Assembly (NCBI GenBank): GCA_050847315.1
Contig: CP193791.1
Length of the DNA stretch: 64,000 nucleotides
Source: Cedecea sp000277545
Lineage (GTDB): Bacteria; Pseudomonadota; Gammaproteobacteria; Enterobacterales; Enterobacteriaceae
Reading direction: 5' to 3' (one strand)
The position numbers were made by a program, and so were the translations under genes. This document shows, piece by piece, positions 27,447 to 37,160 of this stretch. The notes below the pieces were generated by a model. It had not been told where the DNA came from and did no database searches. It saw only the letters and a list, made by a program, of their open reading frames with translations. Every line of letters begins with the position of its first letter. Within the stretch, counting starts at the first letter, position 1.

Positions 27447-28445
27447 ATGCATATAGATAATGAATTGCCAGTCACAATTAACGATGTTCTTGAAGCGAAA
27501 AAAAGAATATCTGGATTTGTGTATAAAACCGGGATGCCTCGCTCTAATTATCTTAGCGAATGCTGTAAGGGCGACATCTATTTGAAATTTGAAAACATGC
27601 AGCGTACCGGTTCGTTTAAAATGCGCGGTGCTTTCAATAAACTCAGTTCACTGAGTGAAGAAGAAAGAGCCCGGGGCGTGGTGGCCTGTTCTGCGGGTAA
27701 CCATGCTCAGGGTGTTTCATTGTCATGTGCGCTGCTCGGTATTAACGGCAAAGTGGTGATGCCTAAAGGTGCACCGAAGTCAAAAGTTGCCGCCACGACT
27801 GACTATTCAGCTCAAGTGATTATCCACGGCGATAATTTTAACGAAACCATCGCCAAGGTCAGCGAAATTGTTGAGACGGAAGGGCGTATCTTTATCCCAC
27901 CTTACGATGATGAAAAAGTCATTGCCGGGCAGGGGACGATTGGCCTGGAAATTCTTGAAGACCTTTACGACGTCGATAACGTGATTGTGCCGATTGGCGG
28001 CGGCGGCCTGATTGCCGGCATTGCGGTAGCCATTAAATCCATTAATCCAACAATTAATATTATTGGCGTGCAGGCGGAAAACGTCCACGGCATGGCTTCC
28101 TCTTTCCGTACTGGTGAAATTACCGCGTATCGGGCAGGCAGCACGTTGGCTGACGGCTGCGACGTTGCCCGCCCAGGAAAGCTAACCTTCGAAATCGTTA
28201 AAAAATTAGTCACCGATATTATTTTGGTTAGTGAAAACGATATCAGAAATAGTATGGTCGCACTTATTCAGAGAAACAAAATTGTCACTGAAGGTGCTGG
28301 TGCGCTGGCTTCTGCTGCATTATTAAGCGGCAAGCTTGACCAGTACATTAAAGGCCGGAAAACCGTGAGTATTATTTCTGGTGGAAATATCGATTTGTCT
28401 CGTGTTTCTGAAATTACTGGCGCAGCGGAAGCCTGCCTGGTCTAA
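27447..28445 (+). CDS. tdcB: Catabolic threonine/serine dehydratase
   Basis: Deaminates threonine to 2-oxobutyrate and serine to pyruvate; the E. coli enzyme is activated by AMP. 332 residues, PLP-dependent fold type II: the PLP lysine is K58 in RTGSFKMRGAFNKL, the phosphate-binding loop is SAGNHAQG, and GGGGLIAG is present. There is no C-terminal regulatory ACT domain, which separates it from the biosynthetic IlvA. It lies 100 nt after tdcA and 15 nt before tdcC. Confidence 0.95.
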   Translation: MHIDNELPVTINDVLEAKKRISGFVYKTGMPRSNYLSECCKGDIYLKFENMQRTGSFKMRGAFNKLSSLSEEERARGVVACSAGNHAQGVSLSCALLGINGKVVMPKGAPKSKVAATTDYSAQVIIHGDNFNETIAKVSEIVETEGRIFIPPYDDEKVIAGQGTIGLEILEDLYDVDNVIVPIGGGGLIAGIAVAIKSINPTINIIGVQAENVHGMASSFRTGEITAYRAGSTLADGCDVARPGKLTFEIVKKLVTDIILVSENDIRNSMVALIQRNKIVTEGAGALASAALLSGKLDQYIKGRKTVSIISGGNIDLSRVSEITGAAEACLV

Positions 28446-28460
28446 ATAAGGATCTTCATT

Positions 28461-29792
28461 ATGAGTAATGTAGAAACAACCCTTGTTGGTCAAAAAGAGT
28501 CCTCCCTGTGGCGTAAGTCCGATACCACCTGGACTTTAGGTCTGTTTGGTACCGCCATTGGCGCTGGGGTCCTGTTTTTCCCGATTCGCGCGGGCTACGG
28601 CGGGCTTATCCCAATACTTATCATGCTTGTTCTTGCCTATCCGATAGCCTTCCTTTGCCACCGCGCGCTGGCAAGACTGTGCCTTTCCGGCAGCAATCCG
28701 TCGGGGAATATCACCGAAGTTGTCGAGGAGCATTTTGGTAAAACGGGTGGCGTCGTTATCACCTTCCTTTATTTTTTCGCGATTTGCCCGCTGCTGTGGA
28801 TTTACGGCGTCACCATTACTAACACCTTCATGACCTTCTGGGAAAATCAGCTCCAGCTGATGCCCTTAAATCGTGGACTGGTAGCGCTATTCCTGCTGAT
28901 GCTGATGGCCTTTGTCATCTTCTTTGGTAAGGATCTGATGGTGAAGGTGATGAGCTGGCTTGTGTTCCCATTTATCGCCAGCCTGGTCATTATTTCCCTG
29001 TCGCTTATTCCCTACTGGAATTCAGCGGTTATCGATCAGGTGAACCTGAGTGAAATCGCGTTGACCGGCCATGACGGCATCCTGGTGACCGTGTGGCTCG
29101 GGATTTCCATCATGGTGTTCTCCTTTAACTTCTCGCCGATCGTCTCTTCCTTTGTGGTGTCGAAGCGTGAAGAGTACGAAGCGGACTTCGGGAAAGCCTA
29201 TACCGAAGACAAGTGCTCAAAAATCATCTCGCGTGCTAGCATGTTGATGGTTGGCGTGGTGATGTTCTTCGCCTTTAGCTGCCTGTTCACGCTGTCGCCA
29301 CAGAATATGGCCGAAGCAAAAGCGCAGAACATCCCGGTGCTCTCCTATCTTGCTAACCATTTCTCTTCACTCTCTGGTTCGAAGTCTACTTTTGCCACGG
29401 TGCTGGAATATGGCGCATCGATTATTGCCCTGGTCGCCATTTTCAAATCTTTCTTCGGCCACTATCTGGGCACGCTGGAAGGGTTGAATGGCCTGGTCCT
29501 GAAGTTTGGCTATAAGAGTGACAAAACGAAGGTTTCCGAGGGCAAACTTAATCTGATCAGCATGGTGTTTATCATGGGGTCAACCTGGGTTGTCGCCTAC
29601 GCCAACCCAAATATTCTTGACCTGATTGAAGCGATGGGCGCCCCGATCATTGCCTCGTTGCTTTGCCTGCTGCCGATGTACGCGATTCGCAAAGTGCCGG
29701 CGCTGAGCAAATACAAAGGCAGAAGTGAAAATATCTTTGTTACCGTGATCGGCTTACTGACGATCCTTAACATCGTATACAAAATCTTGTAA
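28461..29792 (+). CDS. tdcC: Threonine/serine-proton symporter
   Basis: An inner-membrane transporter of the serine/threonine permease family (HAAAP), 443 residues, as in E. coli. About eleven hydrophobic segments are visible, the first being TLGLFGTAIGAGVLFFPIRA. It supplies substrate to TdcB. It lies 15 nt after tdcB within the operon. Confidence 0.95.
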   Translation: MSNVETTLVGQKESSLWRKSDTTWTLGLFGTAIGAGVLFFPIRAGYGGLIPILIMLVLAYPIAFLCHRALARLCLSGSNPSGNITEVVEEHFGKTGGVVITFLYFFAICPLLWIYGVTITNTFMTFWENQLQLMPLNRGLVALFLLMLMAFVIFFGKDLMVKVMSWLVFPFIASLVIISLSLIPYWNSAVIDQVNLSEIALTGHDGILVTVWLGISIMVFSFNFSPIVSSFVVSKREEYEADFGKAYTEDKCSKIISRASMLMVGVVMFFAFSCLFTLSPQNMAEAKAQNIPVLSYLANHFSSLSGSKSTFATVLEYGASIIALVAIFKSFFGHYLGTLEGLNGLVLKFGYKSDKTKVSEGKLNLISMVFIMGSTWVVAYANPNILDLIEAMGAPIIASLLCLLPMYAIRKVPALSKYKGRSENIFVTVIGLLTILNIVYKIL

Positions 29793-29828
29793 TTAACTGT
29801 CATTGGCTCAGGATGAGTGAACGTTAAT

Positions 29829-31037
29829 ATGAATGAATATCCGGTAATATTAACCATAAATTGCGGTTCATCTTCGGTTAAATTCTCCGTGCTGGATGAA
29901 TTAACCATGGAGCCACTTTTAACGGGTATTTGCGAAGGTATAAATACCGAAGCCGCAATGCTTATCGTTAATAGCGGTGAGCCGGTGAAGCTGGCGCATT
30001 CTGATTATGAGGATGCGCTGGCGGCAATCTCCCTCGAGCTTGAAAGACGTCATTTGACCGAAAGCGTGGCCTATATAGGCCACCGCATTGCTCACGGCGG
30101 GGCGATTTTTGGCGAGTCGGTATTGCTTACGGACGATGTCGTGGAGCAAATCCGCGCGGTCTCGCCTCTCGCGCCGCTGCACAACTATGCCAATCTCAGT
30201 GGCGTGGCTTCGGCCAGGCTGCGCTTCCCTGGCGTGCCGCAGGTTGCCGTGTTTGATACCAGCTTTCACCAGACGATGAAACCTGAAGCCTATCTTTACG
30301 GCCTGCCATACCGCTATTTCAACGAGCACGGCGTCAGGCGTTATGGATTCCACGGGACCTCTCACCGCTATGTTTCCATGCAGGCAAGCGAGCTACCTGA
30401 ACTGAAAGGGCGTTCATTGGGGCTGGTGATTGCTCATCTGGGCAACGGGGCTTCAGTGTGCGCGGTTGTTGACGGGCAAAGCGCTGATACCTCGATGGGG
30501 ATGACGCCGCTGGAAGGTTTGATCATGGGGACACGCTGCGGCGATGTCGACTTTGGGGCGATGGTGTGGCTGGCAAGGCAGACCGGGCAGTCGCTGGACG
30601 ATCTTGAGCAGGTGGCAAATACCGAGTCAGGGTTGTTGGGGCTTTCAGGTATATCTTCTGACTTACGGACGCTGGAAAAAGCCTGGCAGCAGGGGGATAC
30701 CCGCGCGGAGTTGGCTATCAACACGTTTGTACATCGTATTGCCAAAACCATCGGCGGACACGCAACTTCGCTGCCACATTTTGATGGGCTAATTTTTACT
30801 GGCGGCATTGGTGAAAACTCCGCGCTTATTCGCCGTCTGGTTATTCAACATTTACGGGTATTCGGTTTCGAACTGAATGAAGAAAAAAATATGCGGCCTA
30901 ATTCTGACGGCGAGCGTGTTATTTCAACCCAGAATTCGGCAGTACTGTGTGCAGTTATTCCGACCAACGAAGAAAAAATGATTGCTCTTGATGCCCGTGA
31001 ATTGGGCAAGGCATCGGAGCTTGCGGCATTCGCTTAA
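29829..31037 (+). CDS. tdcD: Propionate/acetate kinase
   Basis: Converts propionyl phosphate and ADP to propionate and ATP, the energy-yielding step of threonine fermentation. Acetokinase family: TINCGSSSVKFSVLD at the N-terminus, IGHRIAHGG, FDTSFHQTM and RYGFHGTSHRYVS are conserved. I use ATG 29829 (MNEYPV), giving the E. coli length of 402. A GTG at 29817 is a possible alternative; the Shine-Dalgarno AGGA is rather close to the GTG and rather far from the ATG, so the start is not certain. Confidence 0.93.
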   Translation: MNEYPVILTINCGSSSVKFSVLDELTMEPLLTGICEGINTEAAMLIVNSGEPVKLAHSDYEDALAAISLELERRHLTESVAYIGHRIAHGGAIFGESVLLTDDVVEQIRAVSPLAPLHNYANLSGVASARLRFPGVPQVAVFDTSFHQTMKPEAYLYGLPYRYFNEHGVRRYGFHGTSHRYVSMQASELPELKGRSLGLVIAHLGNGASVCAVVDGQSADTSMGMTPLEGLIMGTRCGDVDFGAMVWLARQTGQSLDDLEQVANTESGLLGLSGISSDLRTLEKAWQQGDTRAELAINTFVHRIAKTIGGHATSLPHFDGLIFTGGIGENSALIRRLVIQHLRVFGFELNEEKNMRPNSDGERVISTQNSAVLCAVIPTNEEKMIALDARELGKASELAAFA

Positions 31038-31066
31038 TTTTATTTGCGGTACAGAGGATTGAATGC

Positions 31067-33361
31067 ATGAAAATGGATATTGATATTTCCCATGATAATT
31101 ATGCTCAGGCCTGGCAGCAGTTTCGTGGGGAATGCTGGCAGCATGAAATTAATGTTCGGGATTTTATCCAGCAAAACTACACGCCGTATGAGGGGGATGA
31201 TGCGTTTCTGGCGAGCGCAACATCTGAGACGACGGCGCTCTGGGAAAAGGTGATGGAGGGTATTCGCGTTGAAAATGCCACTCATGCCCCGGTCGATTTT
31301 GATACTAACGTGGCCACGTCCATTACCGCCCATGCCCCCGGTTACATTATCCAGCAGCATGAGAAAATTGTTGGCCTTCAGACGGACCAGCCGCTAAAGC
31401 GCGCGCTGCATCCTTTCGGCGGCATCAATATGATCAAAAGTTCGTTTGAAGCCTATGGCCGCAAAATGGACCCTGAGTTTGAGTATCAGTTTACCGAGCT
31501 GAGGAAAACGCACAATCAGGGCGTGTTCGACGTTTATTCGCCGGATATTCTGCGCTGCCGCAAGTCCGGCGTACTGACTGGGCTGCCTGATGGTTACGGG
31601 CGTGGCCGAATCATCGGCGATTACCGCCGCGTGGCGCTGTACGGCATTGCTTATCTGGTTCGCGAACGTGAGCTACAGTTTGCCGATCTGCAGCAAAAGC
31701 TTGAACGCGGCGAGGATCTTGAGGCAACGATTCGCCTGCGAGAAGAACTGTCGGAGCATCGCCACGCACTGCTGCAAATACAGGACATGGCCGCTGGCTA
31801 CGGTTTCGATATCTCGAGGCCGGCGAGCAACGCACAGGAGGCGATTCAGTGGCTTTATTTCGCCTATCTGGCGGCGGTGAAGTCGCAAAACGGCGGAGCG
31901 ATGTCGCTGGGGCGCACCGCAACCTTTATCGATGTTTATATTGAGCGCGATCTTCGCTCTGGCCTGCTCAATGAGCAACAGGCGCAGGAGCTTATTGACC
32001 ACTTTATTATGAAAATCCGCATGGTGCGCTTCCTGCGCACGCCGGAGTTTGATTCGCTGTTCTCCGGGGATCCTATTTGGGCAACGGAAGTGTTAGGCGG
32101 AATGGGGCAGGATGGTCGTACTCTGGTGACCAAAAGTACCTTCCGCTATTTGAATACGCTTTACACCATGGGGCCTGCGCCGGAGCCGAATTTGACCATC
32201 CTTTGGTCTGAGGCGCTGCCGAAAGCGTTCAAGGTTTATGCCGCCAGAGTGTCGATTGAAACCTCGTCATTGCAGTATGAAAATGACGATCTGATGCGCA
32301 GCGATTTCGCCAGCGACGACTATGCGATTGCCTGCTGCGTTAGTCCGATGGTGATTGGCAAACAGATGCAGTTCTTTGGCGCTCGCGCCAACCTGGCAAA
32401 AACGCTGCTGTACTGCATCAACGGGGGAATGGATGAAAAGCTGAAGATCCAGGTTGGGCCGAAAACGCCAATGTTGCTCGACGATGTGCTGGACTACGAC
32501 AAGGTGATGACCAGCCTCGACAGCTTTATGGATTGGCTGGCGGTGCAGTACGTGACGGCCCTGAACCTGATCCACTACATGCACGATAAATACAGCTACG
32601 AAGCTTCGCTGATGGCCCTGCATGACCGGGATGTTTACCGCACGATGGCCTGCGGCATCGCCGGGCTTTCGGTGGCGGTGGATTCACTTTCTGCCATCAA
32701 ACACGCCGTGGTTAAGCCGGTGCGCGACCATACCGGGCTGGCGGTGGATTTCGTGATTGAGGGCGACTATCCGCAATACGGCAATAACGACGATCGCGTG
32801 GACGCCATTGCCTGCGATCTGGTTGAGCGTTTTATGAAGAAAATTCAGGCGCTGCCAACTTATCGCGATGCCGTGCCGACGCAGTCTATTTTGACCATTA
32901 CGTCGAATGTGGTTTACGGGCAAAAAACGGGGAACACGCCAGATGGCCGCAGGGGAGGAACGCCGTTTGCACCCGGTGCGAACCCGATGCACGGGCGAGA
33001 CACTAAAGGAGCTGTAGCCTCGTTAACCTCCGTGGCTAAGCTGCCGTTCAGCTACGCAAAAGATGGTATCTCTTATACGTTTTCCATCGTGCCTGCGGCG
33101 CTGGGGAAAGAGGATTCCATTCGCTGCCTGAACCTGGTCGGCTTGCTTGATGGCTACTTCCACCACGATGTCAAAACGGAAGGCGGGCAGCACCTGAACG
33201 TCAACGTGTTGAACCGTGAAATGCTGATGGATGCCATCGCGCATCCTGAAAATTATCCGACACTGACCATTCGTGTTTCTGGCTACGCGGTGCGTTTCAA
33301 CGCGCTTACCCGCGAGCAGCAGCAGGATGTTATTTCCCGGACCTTCACACAAACGTTGTAA
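31067..33361 (+). CDS. tdcE: 2-ketobutyrate/pyruvate formate-lyase
   Basis: A glycyl-radical enzyme that splits 2-oxobutyrate (or pyruvate) with CoA into propionyl-CoA and formate. 764 residues, as in E. coli. The two active cysteines are C423 and C424 in AIACCVSPMVIG, and the radical glycine is G739 in IRVSGYAVRF. It must be activated by a PFL-activating enzyme, which is not in this window. It is the last gene of the operon here; tdcF and tdcG do not follow. Confidence 0.96.
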   Translation: MKMDIDISHDNYAQAWQQFRGECWQHEINVRDFIQQNYTPYEGDDAFLASATSETTALWEKVMEGIRVENATHAPVDFDTNVATSITAHAPGYIIQQHEKIVGLQTDQPLKRALHPFGGINMIKSSFEAYGRKMDPEFEYQFTELRKTHNQGVFDVYSPDILRCRKSGVLTGLPDGYGRGRIIGDYRRVALYGIAYLVRERELQFADLQQKLERGEDLEATIRLREELSEHRHALLQIQDMAAGYGFDISRPASNAQEAIQWLYFAYLAAVKSQNGGAMSLGRTATFIDVYIERDLRSGLLNEQQAQELIDHFIMKIRMVRFLRTPEFDSLFSGDPIWATEVLGGMGQDGRTLVTKSTFRYLNTLYTMGPAPEPNLTILWSEALPKAFKVYAARVSIETSSLQYENDDLMRSDFASDDYAIACCVSPMVIGKQMQFFGARANLAKTLLYCINGGMDEKLKIQVGPKTPMLLDDVLDYDKVMTSLDSFMDWLAVQYVTALNLIHYMHDKYSYEASLMALHDRDVYRTMACGIAGLSVAVDSLSAIKHAVVKPVRDHTGLAVDFVIEGDYPQYGNNDDRVDAIACDLVERFMKKIQALPTYRDAVPTQSILTITSNVVYGQKTGNTPDGRRGGTPFAPGANPMHGRDTKGAVASLTSVAKLPFSYAKDGISYTFSIVPAALGKEDSIRCLNLVGLLDGYFHHDVKTEGGQHLNVNVLNREMLMDAIAHPENYPTLTIRVSGYAVRFNALTREQQQDVISRTFTQTL

Positions 33362-33371
33362 GCCCACTTTT

Positions 33372-33397
33372 AGCCCGGACATTCGTCCGGGCTTTTC
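33372..33397 (+). terminator. tdcE (tdc operon) terminator
   Basis: AGCCCGGAC (33372-33380), loop ATTC, GTCCGGGCT (33385-33393), then TTT and a second T-run shortly after. Confidence 0.88.
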
Positions 33398-33532
33398 CCT
33401 TTTTTTGCCGCATTAATACGCAATTTGAGATCAATTTTGTGACGTACTTGGCACATCCATGCGTTTTTGTTTACCCTTTACGGTTTGAACTGCCTTACCG
33501 GGCGGAGAAACTTTTCAGACAAGGAACAGTAA

Positions 33533-34393
33533 ATGGAAGATCTCAACGTAGTAGACAGTATTCATAATGCGGGGGGCTGGCTGGTACGCAATCAGGAGCT
33601 GCTCCTGAGCTATGCGGTAAATATCGTCGCCGCCGTGGCCATTTTGATCGCCGGGATGATCGTTGCCCGTCTGGTCTCCGGAGCCGTTAATCGCCTGATG
33701 CTGGCTCGCAGCATCGACAGCACTGTCGCCGACTTTCTTTCCGCGCTGGTGCGCTACGGGATTATTGCCTTCACGCTGATTGCGGCCCTGAGCCGTGTCG
33801 GGGTGCAGACAGCTTCGGTGATTGCCGTGCTGGGTGCCGCCGGTCTGGCCGTTGGTTTGGCGCTGCAGGGTTCCCTGTCCAACCTGGCCGCAGGCGTGTT
33901 GCTCGTTACCTTCCGCCCGTTCCGTACCGGGGAGTATGTCGATCTCGGCGGCATTGCGGGCACCGTGCTGAACGTGCAAATCTTCTCCACCACGCTGCGT
34001 ACCGTGGATGGCAAAATCGTGGTTGTGCCGAACGGCAAAATCATCGCCGGGAATATCATTAACTTCTCCCGGGAACCTGCCCGCCGCAACGAGTTCATCA
34101 TCGGCGTGGCCTACGATGCCGACATCGATCAAGTTAAGCAGATCCTGACTGACATCATCACCAGCGACGAGCGCGTGCTGAAGGATCGCGACATCACCGT
34201 GCGCCTGAACGAGCTTGGCCCTTCATCCGTCAACTTTGTGGTGCGGGCATGGAGCAAAAGCGGTGACCTGCAAAACGTTTATTGGGACGTGCTGGAGCGC
34301 ATCAAGAAAGCGCTTGATGCCAACGGCATCGGTATTCCTTATCCGCAAATGGACGTTCACGTTCGCCAGATGAAAGACTCTGATAACGCATAA
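33533..34393 (+). CDS. mscS: Small-conductance mechanosensitive channel
   Basis: A heptameric inner-membrane channel that opens under tension during osmotic downshock. 286 residues, as in E. coli. Three transmembrane helices are visible; the pore-lining third contains the Gly/Ala-rich LGAAGLAVGLALQGSLSNLAAG. A cytoplasmic beta domain (RTGEYVDLGGIAGTVLNVQIF) follows. It is monocistronic, with terminators on both sides. Confidence 0.97.
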   Translation: MEDLNVVDSIHNAGGWLVRNQELLLSYAVNIVAAVAILIAGMIVARLVSGAVNRLMLARSIDSTVADFLSALVRYGIIAFTLIAALSRVGVQTASVIAVLGAAGLAVGLALQGSLSNLAAGVLLVTFRPFRTGEYVDLGGIAGTVLNVQIFSTTLRTVDGKIVVVPNGKIIAGNIINFSREPARRNEFIIGVAYDADIDQVKQILTDIITSDERVLKDRDITVRLNELGPSSVNFVVRAWSKSGDLQNVYWDVLERIKKALDANGIGIPYPQMDVHVRQMKDSDNA

Positions 34394-34400
34394 CCTTCGG

Positions 34401-34425
34401 GGCCAGCTTTCGCTGGCCTTATTTT
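34401..34425 (+). terminator. mscS terminator
   Basis: GGCCAGC (34401-34407), loop TTTC, GCTGGCC (34412-34418), then TTATTTT. Confidence 0.85.
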
Positions 34426-34535
34426 CACCTGCAATGATTAGCTATACTTATAAGCGATTAAAAATATCAATTTCCTCTAATAATTTTTGCGCATTACACT
34501 CACGCTCAATGATGAACAGTTAAAGGGTGTGTCGC

Positions 34536-35171
34536 GTGTTATCTTATTATTTTCAGGGTATTGCATTGGGAGCCGCGCTAATTCTGCCGCTGGGGCCGCA
34601 AAATGCCTTCGTGATGAATCAGGGCATTCGTCGCCAGTACCATCTGATGATTGCTTCCCTGTGCGCGTTGAGCGACATCATTCTGATTTGCGGCGGGATT
34701 TTTGGCGGCAGCGCCATTCTGATGCAGTCTCCCTGGCTGCTGGCGCTGGTCACCTGGGGCGGCGTGGCATTTCTGCTGTGGTATGGCTGGGGTGCGCTGC
34801 GCACGGCGATGAGCAGCAACCTGGAGCTGGCTTCGGCCGAAGTGTTGAAGCAGGGGCGCTGGAAAATCGTGGTCACCATGCTGGCGGTGACCTGGCTCAA
34901 CCCGCACGTCTATCTGGACACCTTTGTGGTACTTGGTAGCCTGGGGGGCCAGCTTGCGGACGAAGCAAAACGCTGGTTCGCGCTGGGAACCATTAGCGCC
35001 TCCATTCTCTGGTTTTACGGCCTGGCTATTCTTGCCGCCTGGCTGGCCCCTCGTCTTCGTACCGCAAAAGCACAGCGCATTATCAACGGGGTGGTTGGGA
35101 TTGTGATGTGGTTTATTGCCGCTCAGCTGGCTCGGGATGGCGTGCAGCACATCGCGGCACTCGTGGGCTAA
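34536..35171 (+). CDS. argO: Arginine exporter ArgO
   Basis: Exports arginine (and canavanine); a LysE-family inner membrane protein with about six helices. 211 residues, as in E. coli, if started at GTG 34536 (VLSYYFQG in frame). AAGGG at 34523-34527 is then at a good distance; the earlier GTG at 34527 overlaps it. Conserved: LPLGPQNAFVMNQGIRRQYH and TWLNPHVYLDTFV. In E. coli ArgP activates it; the argP gene lies 0.9 kb downstream. Confidence 0.95.
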   Translation: MLSYYFQGIALGAALILPLGPQNAFVMNQGIRRQYHLMIASLCALSDIILICGGIFGGSAILMQSPWLLALVTWGGVAFLLWYGWGALRTAMSSNLELASAEVLKQGRWKIVVTMLAVTWLNPHVYLDTFVVLGSLGGQLADEAKRWFALGTISASILWFYGLAILAAWLAPRLRTAKAQRIINGVVGIVMWFIAAQLARDGVQHIAALVG

Positions 35172-35281
35172 TTCGCCATAATCTGATAGACAAGTTACCA
35201 TTACAGGCTAAGCTTGCTGGCAGACGTCGGGAGTTTGTTGAACGGCGTAATCACAGTGGAACGTAGCACGGAGGAGTTACA

Positions 35282-36019
35282 GTGAAGTTTAAAATTTTAG
35301 CATTAGCCGCGTTAATGGGATTAGGTTCTGTTTCTGTGCAGGCGGGTGAGTTGCCAAACGGCCCTCACGTGGTCACCTCCGGGACAGCCAGCGTCGATGC
35401 CGTTCCTGATATCGCCACGCTCGCTATCGAAGTCAACGTGTCCGCTAAGGACGCCGCTTCTGCCAAAAAACAGGCCGACGATCGCGTGGCGCAATACCTG
35501 ACCTTCCTGCAGAAAAATGGCGTAGAGAAGAAGGACATCAATGCCGCTAACCTGCGCACACAGCCAGAGTATGACTACCTGAAAGACGGTAAAACTCAGT
35601 TGAAGGGCTACCGTGCGGTACGCCAGGTGGAAGTCACGCTGCGTCAGCTGGATAAAATGAACGAGCTGCTGGATGGCGCGCTGAAGTCCGGTCTGAACGA
35701 AATCCGTTCCGTGTCGCTGGGCGTTGCGCATCCAGAAGAGTACAAAGACAAAGCACGTAAAGAAGCGATTAACGATGCAACCCGCCAGGCGAAGCTGCTG
35801 GCCGAAGGCTTTAACAGCAAGCTGGGCCCGGTCTACAGCGTGCGTTACCACGTGTCTAACTACCAGCCCGCGCCGATGGTTCGCATGATGAAAGCGGACG
35901 CGGCTGCACCGGCTTCCGCTCAGGATACCTACGATCAGCAGACTATTCAGTTTGACGATCAGGTCGATGTGGTGTTTGAACTGCAGGGCGCACAAACCCC
36001 TGCGGCACCTGCTCAGTAA
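35282..36019 (+). CDS. yggE: Periplasmic SIMPL-domain protein YggE (DUF541)
   Basis: A 245-residue secreted protein with a signal peptide ending around SVSVQAG. The SIMPL/DUF541 domain fills the rest, with VTSGTASVDAVPDIATLAIEV-like opening strands and the repeated KKQADDRVAQYL helix. Reported in E. coli to lower oxidative stress; the mechanism is unknown. AGGAG precedes the GTG at 35282. A bidirectional terminator follows. Confidence 0.92.
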   Translation: MKFKILALAALMGLGSVSVQAGELPNGPHVVTSGTASVDAVPDIATLAIEVNVSAKDAASAKKQADDRVAQYLTFLQKNGVEKKDINAANLRTQPEYDYLKDGKTQLKGYRAVRQVEVTLRQLDKMNELLDGALKSGLNEIRSVSLGVAHPEEYKDKARKEAINDATRQAKLLAEGFNSKLGPVYSVRYHVSNYQPAPMVRMMKADAAAPASAQDTYDQQTIQFDDQVDVVFELQGAQTPAAPAQ

Positions 36020-36034
36020 GATGTGATCTTCACC

Positions 36035-36064
36035 TTAACCCTCGCCGCAGCCGGCGAGGGTTAA
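36035..36064. terminator. Bidirectional terminator between yggE and argP
   Basis: A perfect 13-bp stem, TTAACCCTCGCCG (36035-36047) with CGGCGAGGGTTAA (36052-36064), loop CAGC, between convergent genes. Confidence 0.82.
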
Positions 36065-36072
36065 TCAAAGCG

Positions 36073-36972
36073 TTATTCCGTATCCTGCCTCAAGACCTTG
36101 TGCCCGTACTCCAGCAACGCATCCGTCACGTTGCGCATCATGCGGCTTTCCGGTGCAAAGCGGTGCCAGTAGAGCATGCGGCGCTGCAGCAGACCCGGTG
36201 TCAGGTCGATTAATTCCCCGCTATTTAACTCGCGCTCAATTTGCAGGTGCGGGATCATACAGCACGTTGTGCCCTGGCGAGCCAGCTGCACAAAGGCCTC
36301 CGAAGAGTTAACGATGTGGCACGGCACGCTGCCAGGGGACAGATCAAAGTTCTGCTGTAAAAATGCCTGATGCATATCGTCGAGATGATCAAAGGCTACG
36401 GCAGGGGCTTTTAGCAGCGCCGATCGCGTGACGCCATTCGGGAAATAACGCTCGGCAAAATCTTTCGACCCCACAAACAGATAGTCCAGCGCGCCCAGGC
36501 GATCCACCAGGCAGCTCGGCAGCGGCTGAGGTTGGATGGAAACCGCCCCAACCACTTCCCCGCGACGCAGGCGTTCCTGAGTACGGGTTTCATCTTCCAC
36601 CTGAAGATTCAGGCGAATGGGGGAGTCGGCCAGAACCGGCGCAAGGGCCGGTAGCAGCCAGGTGGCCAGACTGTCGGCGTTAACTGCCAGCGAAAGCAGC
36701 AGCGGCGTGGAGCCGGTTTGCTCATCGCCCAGCCACTCTTCTTCCAGCAGTTCCACCTGACGTAAAAGTGCCAGCAGTTTTTGGCCCTGTTCGGTGGGGC
36801 GGGGCGGCACGGTACGCACCAACAATGGCTGGCCGAACATCGTTTCCAGTTGCTTAATACGTTGTGACACCGCCGACTGAGTAATGCACAGCTTCTGCGC
36901 CGCACGCTCAAATCCTCGTTCACGAATTACCGCATCCAGCGCCTGCAGCGTTCTGTAGTCCGGGCGTTTCAT
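36073..36972 (-). CDS. argP: LysR-type regulator ArgP (IciA)
   Basis: Arginine/lysine-responsive regulator that activates argO and other genes; it was first described as an inhibitor of oriC initiation. 299 residues. The N-terminal helix-turn-helix shows RGFERAAQKLCITQSAVSQRIKQLE. The effector domain follows and ends in GHKVLRQDTE. Divergent from rpiA, near its target argO. Confidence 0.95.
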   Translation of the reverse strand: MKRPDYRTLQALDAVIRERGFERAAQKLCITQSAVSQRIKQLETMFGQPLLVRTVPPRPTEQGQKLLALLRQVELLEEEWLGDEQTGSTPLLLSLAVNADSLATWLLPALAPVLADSPIRLNLQVEDETRTQERLRRGEVVGAVSIQPQPLPSCLVDRLGALDYLFVGSKDFAERYFPNGVTRSALLKAPAVAFDHLDDMHQAFLQQNFDLSPGSVPCHIVNSSEAFVQLARQGTTCCMIPHLQIERELNSGELIDLTPGLLQRRMLYWHRFAPESRMMRNVTDALLEYGHKVLRQDTE

Positions 36973-37160
36973 TGTTGTTCATCTGCTCCTGATTTCGTCG
37001 TGCAGCCACTATGACATAAATTTGCCGCTGATTCAGACCAAATCAGCAAGCTGACATTGTGTTTGAACGTGATGGGGTTTGCAGTGCGGCAAAGCCGGGG
37101 ACATTTTTCCGCCGCATGCTCTATAATGCGCGTCAGTTTCCACATCACAGGCATAAAATT

